A DNA stretch of 64,000 nucleotides from Paramacrobiotus metropolitanus (taxonomy: Eukaryota > Tardigrada > Eutardigrada > Parachela > Macrobiotidae): NCBI RefSeq assembly GCF_019649055.1, contig NW_026570240.1, positions 930,001 to 994,000 of the forward strand. Direction: 5' to 3'. Under the pieces are notes generated by a model. The model was not told where the DNA came from. It ran no database searches and saw nothing but the letters and a program-made list of their open reading frames with translations. This document shows, in pieces, positions 25,210 through 36,975 of this stretch. How positions within the stretch are numbered: the first letter of the stretch is position 1; every line of letters begins with the position of its first letter. The position numbers and the translations under genes are program-made.

Positions 25210-28200
25210 ATGGAATTTAAAGGGTATTTTGGTATGTCTAGCACTTCGCGTGAGGAAATCGAGTCGTTCAGCATGTCGAACGGGAACGATCGGAATGGCG
25301 GCGGCGACCGTAACTACAACAACACGGTGGCCACGGGCGCCGCCAGCGTCGCCGATTCCGATTATGCCGCGGATCCCGCGTCATCCACCTTCTTCGCCGC
25401 CGATCTGAAGAAGCACGGCGACCTGAAGAACATGCTGGAGAGCAACAAGGACCAGCTGCGGCTGGAGGCGATGAAGCGCATCATCGGGATGGTGGCCAAA
25501 GGGAAAGACGCCTCCGATCTCTTCCCCGCCGTCGTCAAGAACGTCGTGTCCAAAAACATCGAAATCAAGAAGCTGGTGTACGCCTATCTGGTGCGCTACG
25601 CGGAGGAGCAGCAGGATCTGGCGCTGCTGTCCATCAGCACCTTCCAGCGGGCGCTGAAAGATCCCAACCAACTCATCCGGGCCAATGCACTACGCGTGCT
25701 GTCCAGTATTCGGGTGCCCGTCATCGTGCCCATCATGATGCTGGCCATTAAGGATTCCACCAGCGATATGTCGCCGTATGTGCGCAAGACCGCTGCCCTG
25801 GCCATTCCCAAGCTGTACAGTCTGGACGATGAGCAGCGCGACCAGTTGGTGGAAGTCATCGAGAAGCTGTTGGGCGACCGCACCACGCTGGTGATCGGCA
25901 GTGCGGTGATGGCCTTCGAGGAGGTCTGTCCGGAGCGGATTGACTTGATCCACAAGAACTATCGCCGGCTGTGCCAGGTGCTCATTGATCTGGAAGAATG
26001 GGGCCAAGTGACGGTCCTCAACATGTTGACGCGTTACGCGCGGATGCAGTTTGCCGATCCGAATGAGAAAGAGGCAGAAGCCGCAGGTAACGGGTGCTCG
26101 CTTTCCTTATTGCATTGCCGTTTCTTTGTGACGGCATAGACAGGATGAACTAAATTGAATGCTCCTTTGACTTAAATTTGAAAAAAAATATGGCAAAAAC
26201 GTGTGATATACCGTAAAAAGCGAGCAACTAGGTTGGTTTGTGCGACTTTATGCGACAGTTTTATGCGACTTTGGAAACCATGTTATTATAGGAGTTATCA
26301 GAATAAAATTATGCGACTATGTGGCTTAAAATAAATATGTTTTGCAAATTTACTAACTAACATCTTTCTTTATTTATCAGAAGGAAGCGACCATGAAAAT
26401 TTCTACGATGATGACGACGAAGAAGCGTCCAAGCCGAAGCCAAATAAAATGAGTATGGATGCTGATCATCGGCTTTTATTGCGGAGTGCTAAACCGTTAC
26501 TGCAAAGTCGGAACGGCGCCGTGGTGATGGCTGTCGTGCAGTTATATCACCATGCTGCTCCTAAGACGGAAATTGCTCTGACAGTGAAACCACTGATCCG
26601 CCTTCTTCGATCGCATCGTGAAATCCAGTCTGTCGTCTTGAGCAACATTGCCACGTTGGCGGCGAAGCCAAACCGGCGATCGATATTTGTCCCCCATTTG
26701 AAAACGTTTTTCGTACGTTCCAATGATCCTACGCATATCAAGCTGCAGAAGCTGGAGATTCTGACAAGTCTGGCTTCCGAGGGGACTATTTCTATTATTC
26801 TACGGGAATTTCAGGCTTATATTGCCAGTTCGGACCGGGAATTGATTGCCAGTACGATCCAAGCCATTGGGCGATGTGCGATCACCATCAGCGAAGTGAC
26901 GGAAACCTGCTTGAATGGACTGGTTAATTTATTGTCCAATCGTGATGATCATGTGGTGGCAGAGAGTGTCTGTGTTATCCGGAAGCTGTTACAGCTGCAA
27001 CCGACAGCTCACCAGGAGATCATACATCATCTTTCTAAACTTGTGGACAAAATTACCGTTCCGATGGTAAGTTAATTTTATAATACGGAAAAATGTGATT
27101 TGTCCAGAACTGACCTACATATTTAGAATGCATAAATTGCAATTTTTTGGAAGAAAATTGTGTCGATTATTTTGGTTAGTTGTCACTTGTAAGTTGTCAC
27201 GATGTGCTGGCTTGGCCTGACTACAAAGTTGAGCTTTATTGTTTTTGTAGGCGAAAGCTAGTATTCTGTGGCTGATTGGCGAGTACTGCGATCAAGTACC
27301 GAAAATTGGGCCGGATGTCCTGCGACAGGCTGTTAAATCTTTCTCTAAGGAGGAAAATATTGTGAAGTTACAGATAATTAATTTGGCAGCGAAACTGTTT
27401 ACAGTGAATCCCCAACAGACGTCGCTTCTCGTGGTGTATGTTTTCAACTTGGCACGATACGACGTTAACTACGATATCCGTGATCGTGCACGGTTTTTAC
27501 GCGCATTGATTTTACCCAACAATATGGGTGGAGGAGATGACGGAACTGCTGTGAATGCTTTTGACGGTCTGGCTCGACAGATCCTTATGGCAACGAAGCC
27601 GCCACCGGTCATGGAGTCAAAATTCACTGAACGTGCTGAGCTTCAACTGGGAACATTATCGCATTACTTGAATCTGCGCGCAGCGGGCTATCAAGATTTG
27701 CCTACCTTTCCGGAAGTTCCACCACCGTCATCGGTCAGAGATGTCGAAATGCCGGTTGACTTAGCTAAGAAAACTCCCAGTAAGGTCAAACCAAAAAGTC
27801 CAGTCAAGACTACGGAAAAGTTTTACTCTGATGAAGAATCAGAAGAAGCGGAGGAAGACGACGAAGAGGAATCAGACGACGAAAGTGATGACGAAGAGGA
27901 ATCTTCCGACGAAGAGGGTACATCTGACGGAGAGGGTAAATCATCAATAGAACCCTAAACTGTCTGGTTGTTCAACAACCAGACGTTGCAACTAGTAGGC
28001 GATTACTTTAACGACGCATTGGCACTGTAGCTTTTATGGTTTTTCGTCTTCTGCATATACCGTTTAGGATTATGAGTTATGACTGTGTTGTTACTTTTTG
28101 CTGCAGTTATTTTCAGTTATTTGTTCTTTTCAGAGTCTGAAGAAGACAAATCGGCAAATAGACCGGAGCCAAAATCAGCCCAGAAAGTGCAAAACCATGT

Positions 28201-29323
28201 TGCCACCAATGCCCAGCTAATATCTACGACGGAGAAGAGCCGCGTAGAGACATCATCCGATAGTGAAGACGATTCCGATGATGAGGAAAGTGAGGAATCA
28301 AGTTCGGAGGAGGAGGAGGAAGAGAAGCCCACGCCAAAGCCAAAACCTTCACCTAAAAAGCAAGTTTCTCTTGCTACTATTTCTCCCGAAGCGCGTTCCG
28401 ATGGAAAAGAAAAGGTTCAGCCGAAACCGACTGCTATTCAGCCATCTGTCCCGTCACCACCGGAAAAGCCTAAAACTAGCGGAATGTTATTGGACTTCGA
28501 CGATATTTTAACTGGACCGACTTCGACGATTCCGTTCACCACACCTTTGCTTCCTATGGGATCATCCTCCCCATCAGCCGCCAAGTCGCCCAGTGGTTTC
28601 GCTGTTCTACCGGCCGTGCTTGTTCCTAATCGTTCCAGTGAATTGTTGTCCCCGGTAGTAACCGGTGGTTTTGGGATCACTTATAAATTCCCTCGCAGGA
28701 CATTCCTTTATTCCGCGAAAATGGTTACGGTGGAATTGACTTTCACGAATACTTCTTCAGCTCCTGTGACCGACATTAAAATTGTCCGCAAGAAACTGCC
28801 AGCTCGCGTGGAAATTCAAGAGTTCCATGAGATTGCCAGTTTGGAACCAAATCAGATACTCCATGCCAGTATTGGAATAGACTTCTGTGACACTACGCAG
28901 AATATCGGGCTGGTTATTGGTTACAATGGCAAGGAGATGGACACCACGCTACGACCGTCGCTTGGTGAAATGGTGTGTCCGATTGCTATGACCAAAGCGC
29001 AATTTGACACTGCTAAAGGGAATTTGTCAGGCTTGAACGAGAATTTTGCCAGTGTGGAGTTGTCCAGTGGTCTGCAGAATAAAAATGCCATCACCAACCT
29101 GGTTTTGGACACTGCAAACGTGGGTCCTCTACCATCGAATGACGGAAGTGCAGAGACGTTACTCTTCGTTGGACAAACCATCTCGTCCGCCTCGCCGCTC
29201 CTTATTTCGGTGGTAACAAAGTTCCCCAAGTGCACAATTACAGTGAACTGCGAGAAGGTGATTGTGGGGTCCATGATGCTGAAAGAAATTAAGGATGCTG
29301 TTAATCGAATGCAGTCTCGGTGA
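25210..29323 (+). CDS. AP3B1: AP-3 complex subunit beta
   Basis: Large subunit of the AP-3 adaptor, which sorts cargo from endosomes to lysosomes and related organelles. Exons 25210-26086, 26381-27066, 27251-27935 and 28134-29323 are in phase and give 1145 residues (human AP3B1 has 1094). The start is ATG 25210; the upstream GTG is not a eukaryotic start. The N-terminal adaptin solenoid matches the family closely ([65 protein letters not shown]). A serine/acidic hinge at about residues 700-820 carries long S, D and E runs, and the C-terminal beta-ear occupies about 925-1145 ([11 protein letters not shown], ending in [10 protein letters not shown]). Exon 1 is clearly more GC-rich than its surroundings. 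Whether it is the AP3B1 or AP3B2 orthologue is moot, since invertebrates usually have one gene. Confidence 0.96.
27962..27984. repeat. Perfect 11-bp inverted repeat in the AP-3 beta hinge intron
   Basis: The arm gtctggttgtt and its exact reverse complement are separated by one C, 26 nt after the donor at 27936. It could form a cruciform or an intronic hairpin. The flanking exons encode the acidic hinge. Confidence 0.65.
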
Positions 29324-29593
29324 TTTACGTACTCGTATGTTGATTTTTTTATCAGTAAATCTTGCAATCGTTGTGATTTTATTTTCATTCTTTTTTGACT
29401 AAGTAATTTGAGACAGATAATTTATTTCAATTTATTTCCTTGACATTCAGTTAAGCGGTGTTGTATTTCTTTTAATAGTAGGAATTTACGAGAGAACTGG
29501 TAATCAAACGATTATCTTTCACCAGTAACTATAAAAATTAAAAATGCCTGTTATGACGTATTCAGTATGAGTACAAAGGGTGTTTGCACCGCA

Positions 29594-30152
29594 CAAACAG
29601 TACAGCCTTCAGTGGCCACTGGCCAGCTCTGATAACTCTGGTGACGATGAGGTGACTCGATTTCTAAACCAATTTCCGGGATTGGAAGTTGTAAAGAAAT
29701 TACTGTTCCAGCCGTTGTCTTCGTACGCATCTTCGTTCACTGATTGAAAATATATATCTTCGGTAATTACAGTTACCGGCCGTAACGTAACGCTGTATTG
29801 CCGTGCAGCATTGACTGATGGAAATTTTTTCGTGGCGGTATATGATCCCGCGACTAAAGACCTTTTCCCGACTTTAGGCTCGACAGTCTTTCTTCCTGTG
29901 TCGGACTGCCGTCTTGTTTCCGGAAGGTGTTGTGCAGTTGTCTGTGAGACCTCGTGATTGTCGGCTTCCACTTTCCAGCGACGATAAGTCATTGATTTCC
30001 ATCATTTTATTGACCAACTTTAGACGGATAACTGCAGTCTGGATACATACGGCAGTCGCTCTTCTGAATCTGAATGTCATCAGTGACACTTTTCATCGCC
30101 AAAAGTTCCGGAAGTATTTGTACTTAAATAACGCCGAAGCCTGCGGACGATA
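29594..30152 (+). pseudogene. Possible decayed or unrecognised coding remnant
   Basis: Several coding-like stretches on the + strand follow each other in different frames: SGDDEVTRFLNQFPGLEVVK near 29637-29696, then VTGRNVTLYCRAALTDGNFF near 29771-29830, then FPEGVVQLSVRPRDCRLPLS near 29918-29977. A plausible 83-nt intron (gtaaag to taattacag) could join the first two, but the phase does not fit, and the second frame must shift to reach the third. I do not recognise the family. It could be a broken gene, a real gene with splices I cannot see, or chance. Confidence 0.2.
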
Positions 30153-30802
30153 ATCGCCAGCTATCTTGTATGTATGTATACAAGATTTAATTTACTGAAC
30201 CGTATGGAACGGTGCCGTGCAAATGAATGAAATGATGCGTTTTTGTACTTCCGTCGAGATTAAAAAGCACCTGATGGGTGGATCGTAATTGTCCATTGGT
30301 ACACTGCCCGCAAAGCCGCAGCGTTATATGATTCGACTTTTTCGCCTACTTTTACTGCTGATGCTAGGTATATGCGAATAATTCAGAAATGCCGGTCAGC
30401 GCAGCACTACTGCGTGATTCCAGTCCGGTACCACAATATTCTCCTGCAGAAAGGTCACAAGCCTATCATACCTGGTTCAGGTTGTCAGGACATGACATAT
30501 AAAAAATAATACAGTACTTACTCTAATAATATCGGTACTCGTACTGATTTTATGGAACCGGAAAACTGTCACGCTTAGGCTGGCTTAGCCATTTAATTAT
30601 AAATTTCCCATTTCCGTACTCGATATTGATGAAATTGCAAGTGAAACAATTAACAATTTTGAAGGCGAAAAGCAAACGATTGTCAGAGAAACAGTAAAAC
30701 GTTAACAGAGAAACGGTAAAACAGGAAGGCAACAAACAGCAAAAAAAACTGTTCGCATGCAGCGCGATCCTGGTTCTGTGCAGCGTGCAACTCGCACTGT
30801 GG
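30153..30802. other. Gene-free stretch left of the hAT element
   Basis: Nothing recognisable as a gene. It contains one member (30499-30523) of a 25-nt dispersed repeat that is also found in formin intron 2. Confidence 0.5.
30499..30523 (+). repeat. Dispersed 25-nt repeat, copy 2
   Basis: This 25-nt word is identical in 24 of 25 positions to 4335-4359 in formin intron 2. Both contain acagtacttactc preceded by a run of six A. The two copies are 26 kb apart in unrelated non-coding DNA. Confidence 0.6.
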
Positions 30803-30810
30803 GTTCTTAT

Positions 30811-31488
30811 CAGTGATGTCCCGTTTTTTTCACGGGCTCGGTAAATCACGGGAATTTCCCGCATCCCGCACCCGCTTTTGCTCGGAAAGCGGTGCGGGAG
30901 GCTTTCTGCTCGGATCGGGTGCGGTCGGGAATATAGCCTGATTAGTACGCCCGCCCGCTACTCGGGAAAACACGGGATTTCTTTGAATTAAAAAATTTTT
31001 TATAGAATTTCTAGCAATTTTCGCAGCCAAAAAGTGCGTCAGCTTCGCGCTTCGCGCGAAAGTTGGTGTCTTAGGGTGGGTCTCTGATTCAAAGCGAATC
31101 CAGTTGCGATACAGCGATTTGATAAGCGGCGGCTAGCTCCGTAGCTCCTGTGACGCAAACGTCGGTTTCGAAAGAAAATATATTTACGGCAATTGTATAA
31201 GTTATAATTAAGAGCCAAGTTCAGTTTTTTTGAAAAGTAAAAGTAAGATTTATCATGCAGGTATAGTCTTCTAAAAAATGCGTATCCATTAAACTTTTCG
31301 ACGAAACTTTGTCACAAAAATTTTGTAATAGATTTGTAACAATTATTAAAATTATTGATTCATTGAAAATCGGGAACGGAGCGGGTTGCGGGACGGTCCG
31401 AGCGCTCGGGTGCGGGAGCGGGTGCGGGAAAGTTTTTGATCGTGAAAGTGCGGTCGGGACATGAAAAACTGCAAACGGGACATCACTG
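30811..31488. mobile_element. Non-autonomous hAT-superfamily element (MITE-like), 678 bp
   Basis: The element begins CAGTGATGTCCCGTTT and ends with the exact reverse complement, giving 16-bp terminal inverted repeats that start CAGTG as typical of hAT transposons. It is flanked by a perfect 8-bp direct duplication GTTCTTAT at 30803-30810 and 31489-31496, the target-site length of this superfamily. Subterminal parts carry GC-rich CCCGCACCCG-like words in inverted orientation, and the interior is AT-rich. No transposase frame is present, so it must have moved with an enzyme supplied in trans. The intact TIRs and TSD suggest a fairly recent insertion. It sits in intergenic DNA and disrupts no visible gene. 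Confidence 0.9.
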
Positions 31489-31496
31489 GTTCTTAT

Positions 31497-33516
31497 GATG
31501 CTTTTTCCTAACGATACTGTCATACAGTAGCACCACGGTCCCTCTAAGTATATTGTCCATGCACAAACTGTGTTAGGCGCTTTAAAACACGGCCCAAGGC
31601 CCGAAACTGCTGTGTTTGAGTGTTCCTGTACCCCTTGCCGAGCGTAAAACGCATGCAAAGCGAAAAAAACCGAAACCACAACTTTGCTGTGTGCATGGGT
31701 TCTCTGTACCTCTCTTGAGCTGCCGATCTCAGAACCCAGCAAATTGGGATTAGAAGAATAATTGTTTAAATGATTCTATTAAAAGTAACAATAATTTTTA
31801 GTATTATTTCTCGTGCTCTGGACTTAGAAAAGTATTTAACTTACGATGTAATTTAATTTTTTCGCTAATTAGACCATAGCTGACTGCAAAAGTTATCTTT
31901 CCCATGCAGTGCGATTGGAGCTGAACGATCTGACATGCCAAATGCGTAATTTCAAATTTGGCGATCTTCTCGTGAAAGTTCATATTTGATTGTTATTTCT
32001 TTCGAAACTGATAATTTTGACTGATAATTTAATTTGCTCCTTCTTATTTCCTTCTGAAAGCTACAGATTAAGGAGAAACCAAGTGATTAGCGTACGGCAG
32101 GTTATCTGCTGGCCGGTTGTCTGCGTGAGGTGGGGCAATACGTAATCGGTGTGCCCACCAATGGCAGTCTTTAGCAATACGGATTGGCTATAGCAGTGTA
32201 TCAAGGCGGATTGGCTGTACTGAGCTACTGAGATAGCTAATAGAGTAATCCTAGCGTAACTTTCACACTCCCTGTAATTCACACGCACTCGGACCCTGTA
32301 AATCGCACGCTCCGCCCCTCTGTTAAAGATACGTTTGCGTAGGGCGTGAGATTACGTCATCATACTACCCGCCTGGCGTAGCTGGGTTTTGGGGCCGCTT
32401 TCGATTTTAGCACAGGTCGTACAAGGCTTGTACTTTCTGTGGTAGCACTTTATACCAAAGTTACCAGTTGTTTTCTCTGAAGTGGTGGTTTGGTTCTTGT
32501 GGAAACGCAGATAACAGTAACGGAATATTTTGATATTCTATCATTGTGATTGAATCGAGTTGTGGTACTTGCTGGAAATAAGGTGCGAGTGTGTTATATA
32601 TAATTATATTCCATCTGGATTGATATTACTCCATAAGTGCGAACTGCACTTCAGTGGATTTGTAACAGCAGCTGATCACAAGTTTGGGCTTCAGGTAAGC
32701 TTATAAGTTGTAATAATTATTAGCATTTTTATTCGAATCTGTAAAGTGTAGGACTGTGGCATATTGTGCTTTAGTGGTTATTTGCTGAAAACCTTCATAG
32801 TTTTGCTTTGGTTCGTAGAACCTATGGTCATGATTACGGATTACTTCCGTCGTTTGCCAAAGTGGCGAAGAGTGGAAGGTGGTAGTGCTTAAACTGCCTT
32901 AAACACGTACAGTAGTAACAGTACGCACTGCATTGGTGTTCGCAGAGAATTCACTATTCAGTATTTCATAGTGTTAACTATTGACTTCCATTTTTTTAAA
33001 GCTTAATGCTGATTATTTTGAAATTTTCAAAAAAAATTGTTGTTTATTTAATATTCGGGTTGTTGTTTTCTAAGAGCTTTGCTTTATTGCGATTTGCGAG
33101 TATCAAATATGTCCATGCTGTAATGTCAGTAATGAGGACAGGTTGACGTCACCTACAGTAGCTAATACTAGCTATAGCTGCAAATCATCCCCTTTGTAGC
33201 CCGTGGGCTTTAAGTAAAAACTACTGTTTTGTTTTAACTTTTAAGATCAGGAAGGTATTTGTATCATATCTGGATTAGACCGTGTAGACGGGATAAGATC
33301 TTATAGCTTCTGTCATTTCAAAATCACTCCTCTTATTCTGGTTATTATTTTCGAAGCATCATTAAACTTAGTATTTTATTGCTCCGTTTACAGTGGTGTG
33401 TTGTTTATTTATAATTGCCTTCGTTATTGGATTTGGACCTGTTAATGATTCTACATCTCTTTAGGAGTAGTCTCTTCCAGTTTGCCCATCAGCCACTTGC
33501 TTACGACAGGGAAAGA
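31497..33516. other. Intergenic region and probable 5' leader of UBE2J2
   Basis: No coding exon recognised. A GC-richer block around 32290-32420, with TGACGCAA- and TTACGTCA-like words, resembles a promoter. A good donor (cttcag followed by GTAAGC) at about 32694 could end a non-coding first exon, spliced to the exon that carries the UBE2J2 start after the cag near 33480. This is inference from splice-like sequence only. Confidence 0.35.
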
Positions 33517-34806
33517 ATGGCGGAAAAGAGTGCTGTTATGCGTTTGCAGAAGGATTTTAAACGATTATTGCAGGGTGAGTGTCCGTATATATAGAAAATA
33601 ATCTTACTAACTTAGTCGCTTATTATTAGTTCGCTACTTACTGATAATGGATTTCGGTGTTTTCTGGGTTGTGGCCTGAACTTGATTATTTTAGTGAATT
33701 ATTGTTTGTGTCGTGTTCTTCTCAAACGCCCTCGCGAATATGCGGTATTTTTACAATGATAAGTAGTTTACCAGTGTATGATTATGAAGTGAATTCTGTT
33801 CAAATTCGACCTTTTCTACACTGACGCCGAAAGACGCTAATTTTGACTTCCTTTGCAGATCCGGTACCTTACGTATCCGCGTGCCCTAAACCAAATAATC
33901 TACTGGAATGGTATTATGTCGTTCGTGGACCAGAACAGACTCCCTACGAAGGCGGCTACTACCTGGGACGACTGATCTTTCCTGTTGAATATCCCTTCAA
34001 GCCGCCGTCAATCATGATTTTAACTCCCAACGGCCGTTTCGCTCCGAACCAGCGACTGTGTCTTTCCATGTCGGATTTTCATCCGGAATCATGGAATCCT
34101 GCCTGGAATGTTGGCACAATTCTGTGCGGATTAGTCAGCTTTATGGTAATGAATTCCTGGGATCGTTTTCGCATCATTACCACCTAACGCAAAAATTGTT
34201 TTTTAGACGGGTAGCCAGAGTACTGTTGGATCAATTAACACAACTGTAAGAGGAGTTTAATGTGCTAAATTTTAGATTTGCATTAAGTTTTGAATTCACA
34301 GGAAACGGAGAAACGTGTTTTCGCCCGTGCAAGCATCCCATGGAACCTTAATAATGATACATTCCGCAAATTGTTTCCAGACTTTGTTCCGGTAAGGTCA
34401 TGTGATATTCCTGATATTCGTACGGCGAAGCGCGACTGAGTAGTGATTGATGGTTACGTTGAACGATTAACTCTCTTTTTCCATTGCTTTATTCAAGTCA
34501 CCTCTGTCCGCGAATTTCGTAAAAGAACTTGAACCGCTTTAATACCAGTTTGATGTTCAGGAACTGGAAAAGAAGCATAGAGAGGCCGTACTGCCAGCGG
34601 AAAGCAGTCCTAATGAATCTGTCCCGAATGTTCCTGATTCGAATGCTGCTAAACAAACCGGACCGGAACCCAACAATAATCCCGCGAACGACGCAAGACG
34701 AAATCGTCACGCCATTTCGGGCAAATGGCTCAGAATTCTAGTGGTTGCGGGGCTTGCGGCTTTTGCCGTTGCTGTGCGAGCGTTTTCGCATTCTTTTTCA
34801 TCCTAA
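33517..34806 (+). CDS. UBE2J2: Ubiquitin-conjugating enzyme E2 J2 (Ubc6-type)
   Basis: Tail-anchored ER-membrane E2 that works in ER-associated degradation. Exons 33517-33574, 33859-34145, 34207-34245, 34302-34391 and 34549-34806 join in phase to 243 residues (human 259). The UBC fold shows DPVPYVSACP, WYYVVRGPEQTPYEGGYYLG, PFKPPSIMILTPNGRF and the active-site segment RLCLSMSDFHPESWNP, with the catalytic cysteine at residue 87 (codon 34059-34061), then WNVGTILCGLVSFM. This segment is characteristic of the J family, which lacks the usual HPN motif. A polar linker precedes a C-terminal membrane anchor (WLRILVVAGLAAFAVAV) with only a few luminal residues after it. The last acceptor could alternatively be at the next cag, removing four residues. 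Confidence 0.95.
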
Positions 34807-35434
34807 TGCCAGCCAGAAGTAAAACGCCGTTCCGCACCATCGAAAATACCGTATAACAAGATATTGATGAAAGTGACGAAACTATAAATCATTTCATCAG
34901 GTCTTTTCTGCGATGTTGGCTCCTTCACCTGAAAAAGGATCTAATGTATGATTACTGTTTTGAAAGGATGGAGAATGTTCTTTTGCTTGAGCTCGTAGTT
35001 GCTTGTGCTTGGAAGTCTGAAACCGGCTGTTTTAGGTTAATTTTAATATGCTATTGGCGTTTTCTTTCAGTGGGATCTGATTGCGTAACTACAGAGGTCA
35101 TTAAAGTTTAAATCGGTTTGTTTTGAAGTGAAACGGTCTATTTGACTGGACGTTTTTTGCACGTTTAATTTAGGAAAATCGATAACGATCCACGTGGAGT
35201 ACAGTCAAATGTTTAAGTGACACAAGGCAAAAATAACGGATAAAACGAAGATCAAAACATAGCAACAAGACGAGTACAATCGTTTTGCACTTTGGAATGA
35301 CAACAAAATCTTAACATCAAAAACAAATCTAAGACAATGAAAATCCGGTAACTGCATTGATAATCAACGTTATTGACAGTATTTCATCTATTCACTGAAT
35401 TTCAACCAAAGCAAGGGAATCCGCTGTGCTATTT
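34807..35434. other. Convergent 3' region between UBE2J2 and NECAP
   Basis: The two genes converge here, so this 0.63 kb should hold both 3' UTRs. No open frame of note and no canonical AATAAA close to either stop was seen. Confidence 0.5.
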
Positions 35435-36975
35435 TCAAAAATTCATCCAAGACGTATCTGATGTAGACTTCGATCCCGCAGAGCCGGTGCTGCAAATTGA
35501 CGACATTCGGAATGTTCCATACTAAGTGGATAAGAATGCGGCAGCGTCTTACCTGTAATCTCCCCATTCATTCGTGGATCTGATCGGCTGTGTGGTCGCG
35601 GGCGTCCCTGAAGACATCGGATCGAAATCCAACAGTCCACTGGCACCAGCAACTGCGGGAATCTGCGAAACATTACTGGCAGCTGCATTTGGCGGTGCGA
35701 TTGGCGCTGTCGGGGGATTAAGCTTAATTCCCATTCCACCGGCACCCGGGGGTGGAGGCAACAATCCGGGAACAGCGCCCGTACTGGTCGAAGGGGCTTT
35801 AGTGGTTGTAGAGGACTTTTTCTGGAAGAACACCCAACGTTTTACAGACTTACGTTGTTCGCACTTCCTGCAGGTCACAATATTATTTGAAAATCTGATA
35901 AGCAACCTTACTCCTATGTTAATTTTGATCATTTGACCCTCTTTGAAGGCCAGATCCAACCGCGGCTTTTGATCGGACGCCTCTTCCTTGTTGATCTGCT
36001 CGGATGTGGCCACCCACCTATAAAAGATGTTTAACGACAAAATTAATACAAAAAACTGAAGAGAAATTGTTCATTTAATTCACAACCAAGGAAAACCCGA
36101 GGAAAATCAGAAAATAAAGCCAAATCTGTTAAAGCGGAAATGTAACATCCACACATGCAAGAGAAACTTTAAAAAATTATTCTGCTGAAATAGTTGACCA
36201 GTAAGCTACAAGTTAAATTGCACCACTCTCTCCACGCCTTACCAAAACTGGAAGGCAATCTCGTTCAGCATACCCGTCTAAAAACTTCTTATTTGATTAA
36301 AAATTTATTATCTTAAACAGCTTCTTTATTGTTTTACCTTTATTTCTTCATTTTTAATTTTTACTGCAGTCTACGCAATTCAAATTGTTTATCTTCATCA
36401 AGGCAAGAACACCCAGTTAATCATACCAAAATACTGATCTAAGAAATACGCACTTGAAATGATCTTGCAAAGCCACATTAAGATCGAAGGAATCACTGCG
36501 ATCTCCGAAGCCCAGTCCCAAGAAGGCGGAGCGGCCCGAAGGATCTTGAATCCTCAGAACGAAGTATCGACTAGAGTCAGTGACGCTTTCCACTGCGCTT
36601 CCGGGGTACGTATCCACGGGACATTCTCCGAACAGTTCACCTGCAGACAGACATCGGAGAACGAAATCCTTTAGCTGATGCATACAGCGAATGAAAGTAT
36701 CGAAATGTGTCAGTGTATGATGATGTACCGCTGGTTTTGTCTTCCAGTCGGATTGCACATGTTTTGTCCTTGGCGATCACCCGTAAGCGGAGTATCCAAT
36801 CAGGCTTATCCAAATTCCAGTCCGCTGCTCTGCAAATTCAGGAATATAAATCACCGATGCCCAACAGCAGATTGTCTTGTTTTGCTCGCCTGTAGCCTCG
36901 CGCTGTCGATCGCGGGGGGATGCGATAAACAAAAACTTCGGGCTTCACCAGTATGATTCGTTCGTAGGATTCCAT
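35435..36975 (-). CDS. NECAP: Adaptin ear-binding coat-associated protein (NECAP)
   Basis: Regulator of AP-2 in clathrin-mediated endocytosis. Minus-strand exons from the 5' end: 36975-36890, 36829-36729, 36640-36454, 36017 to about 35907, 35867-35553, 35489-35435, for about 284 residues (human NECAP1 has 275). The PHear (PH-like) domain shows [73 protein letters not shown] and [16 protein letters not shown]. The tail has LLPPPPG and an acidic LLDFD box. It ends in a WGDY motif and a final W-x-x-F peptide (SWMNF) after the last splice, as expected for binding adaptor ears. Intron 1 has a GC rather than GT donor (TACAG then GCGAGC). The splice between exons 4 and 5 is ambiguous; one in-phase solution uses a weak donor inside AAG-GTTGCT. 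Confidence 0.92.

Noticed and set aside
25362-26007. Several minus-strand frames of 68-119 codons
   Set aside because: They mirror the GC-rich first coding exon of AP-3 beta, which is unambiguous on the plus strand.
31221-31742. 173-codon minus-strand frame overlapping the hAT element
   Set aside because: It crosses the element boundary into flanking DNA and shows none of the transposase motifs, so it is not a transposase.
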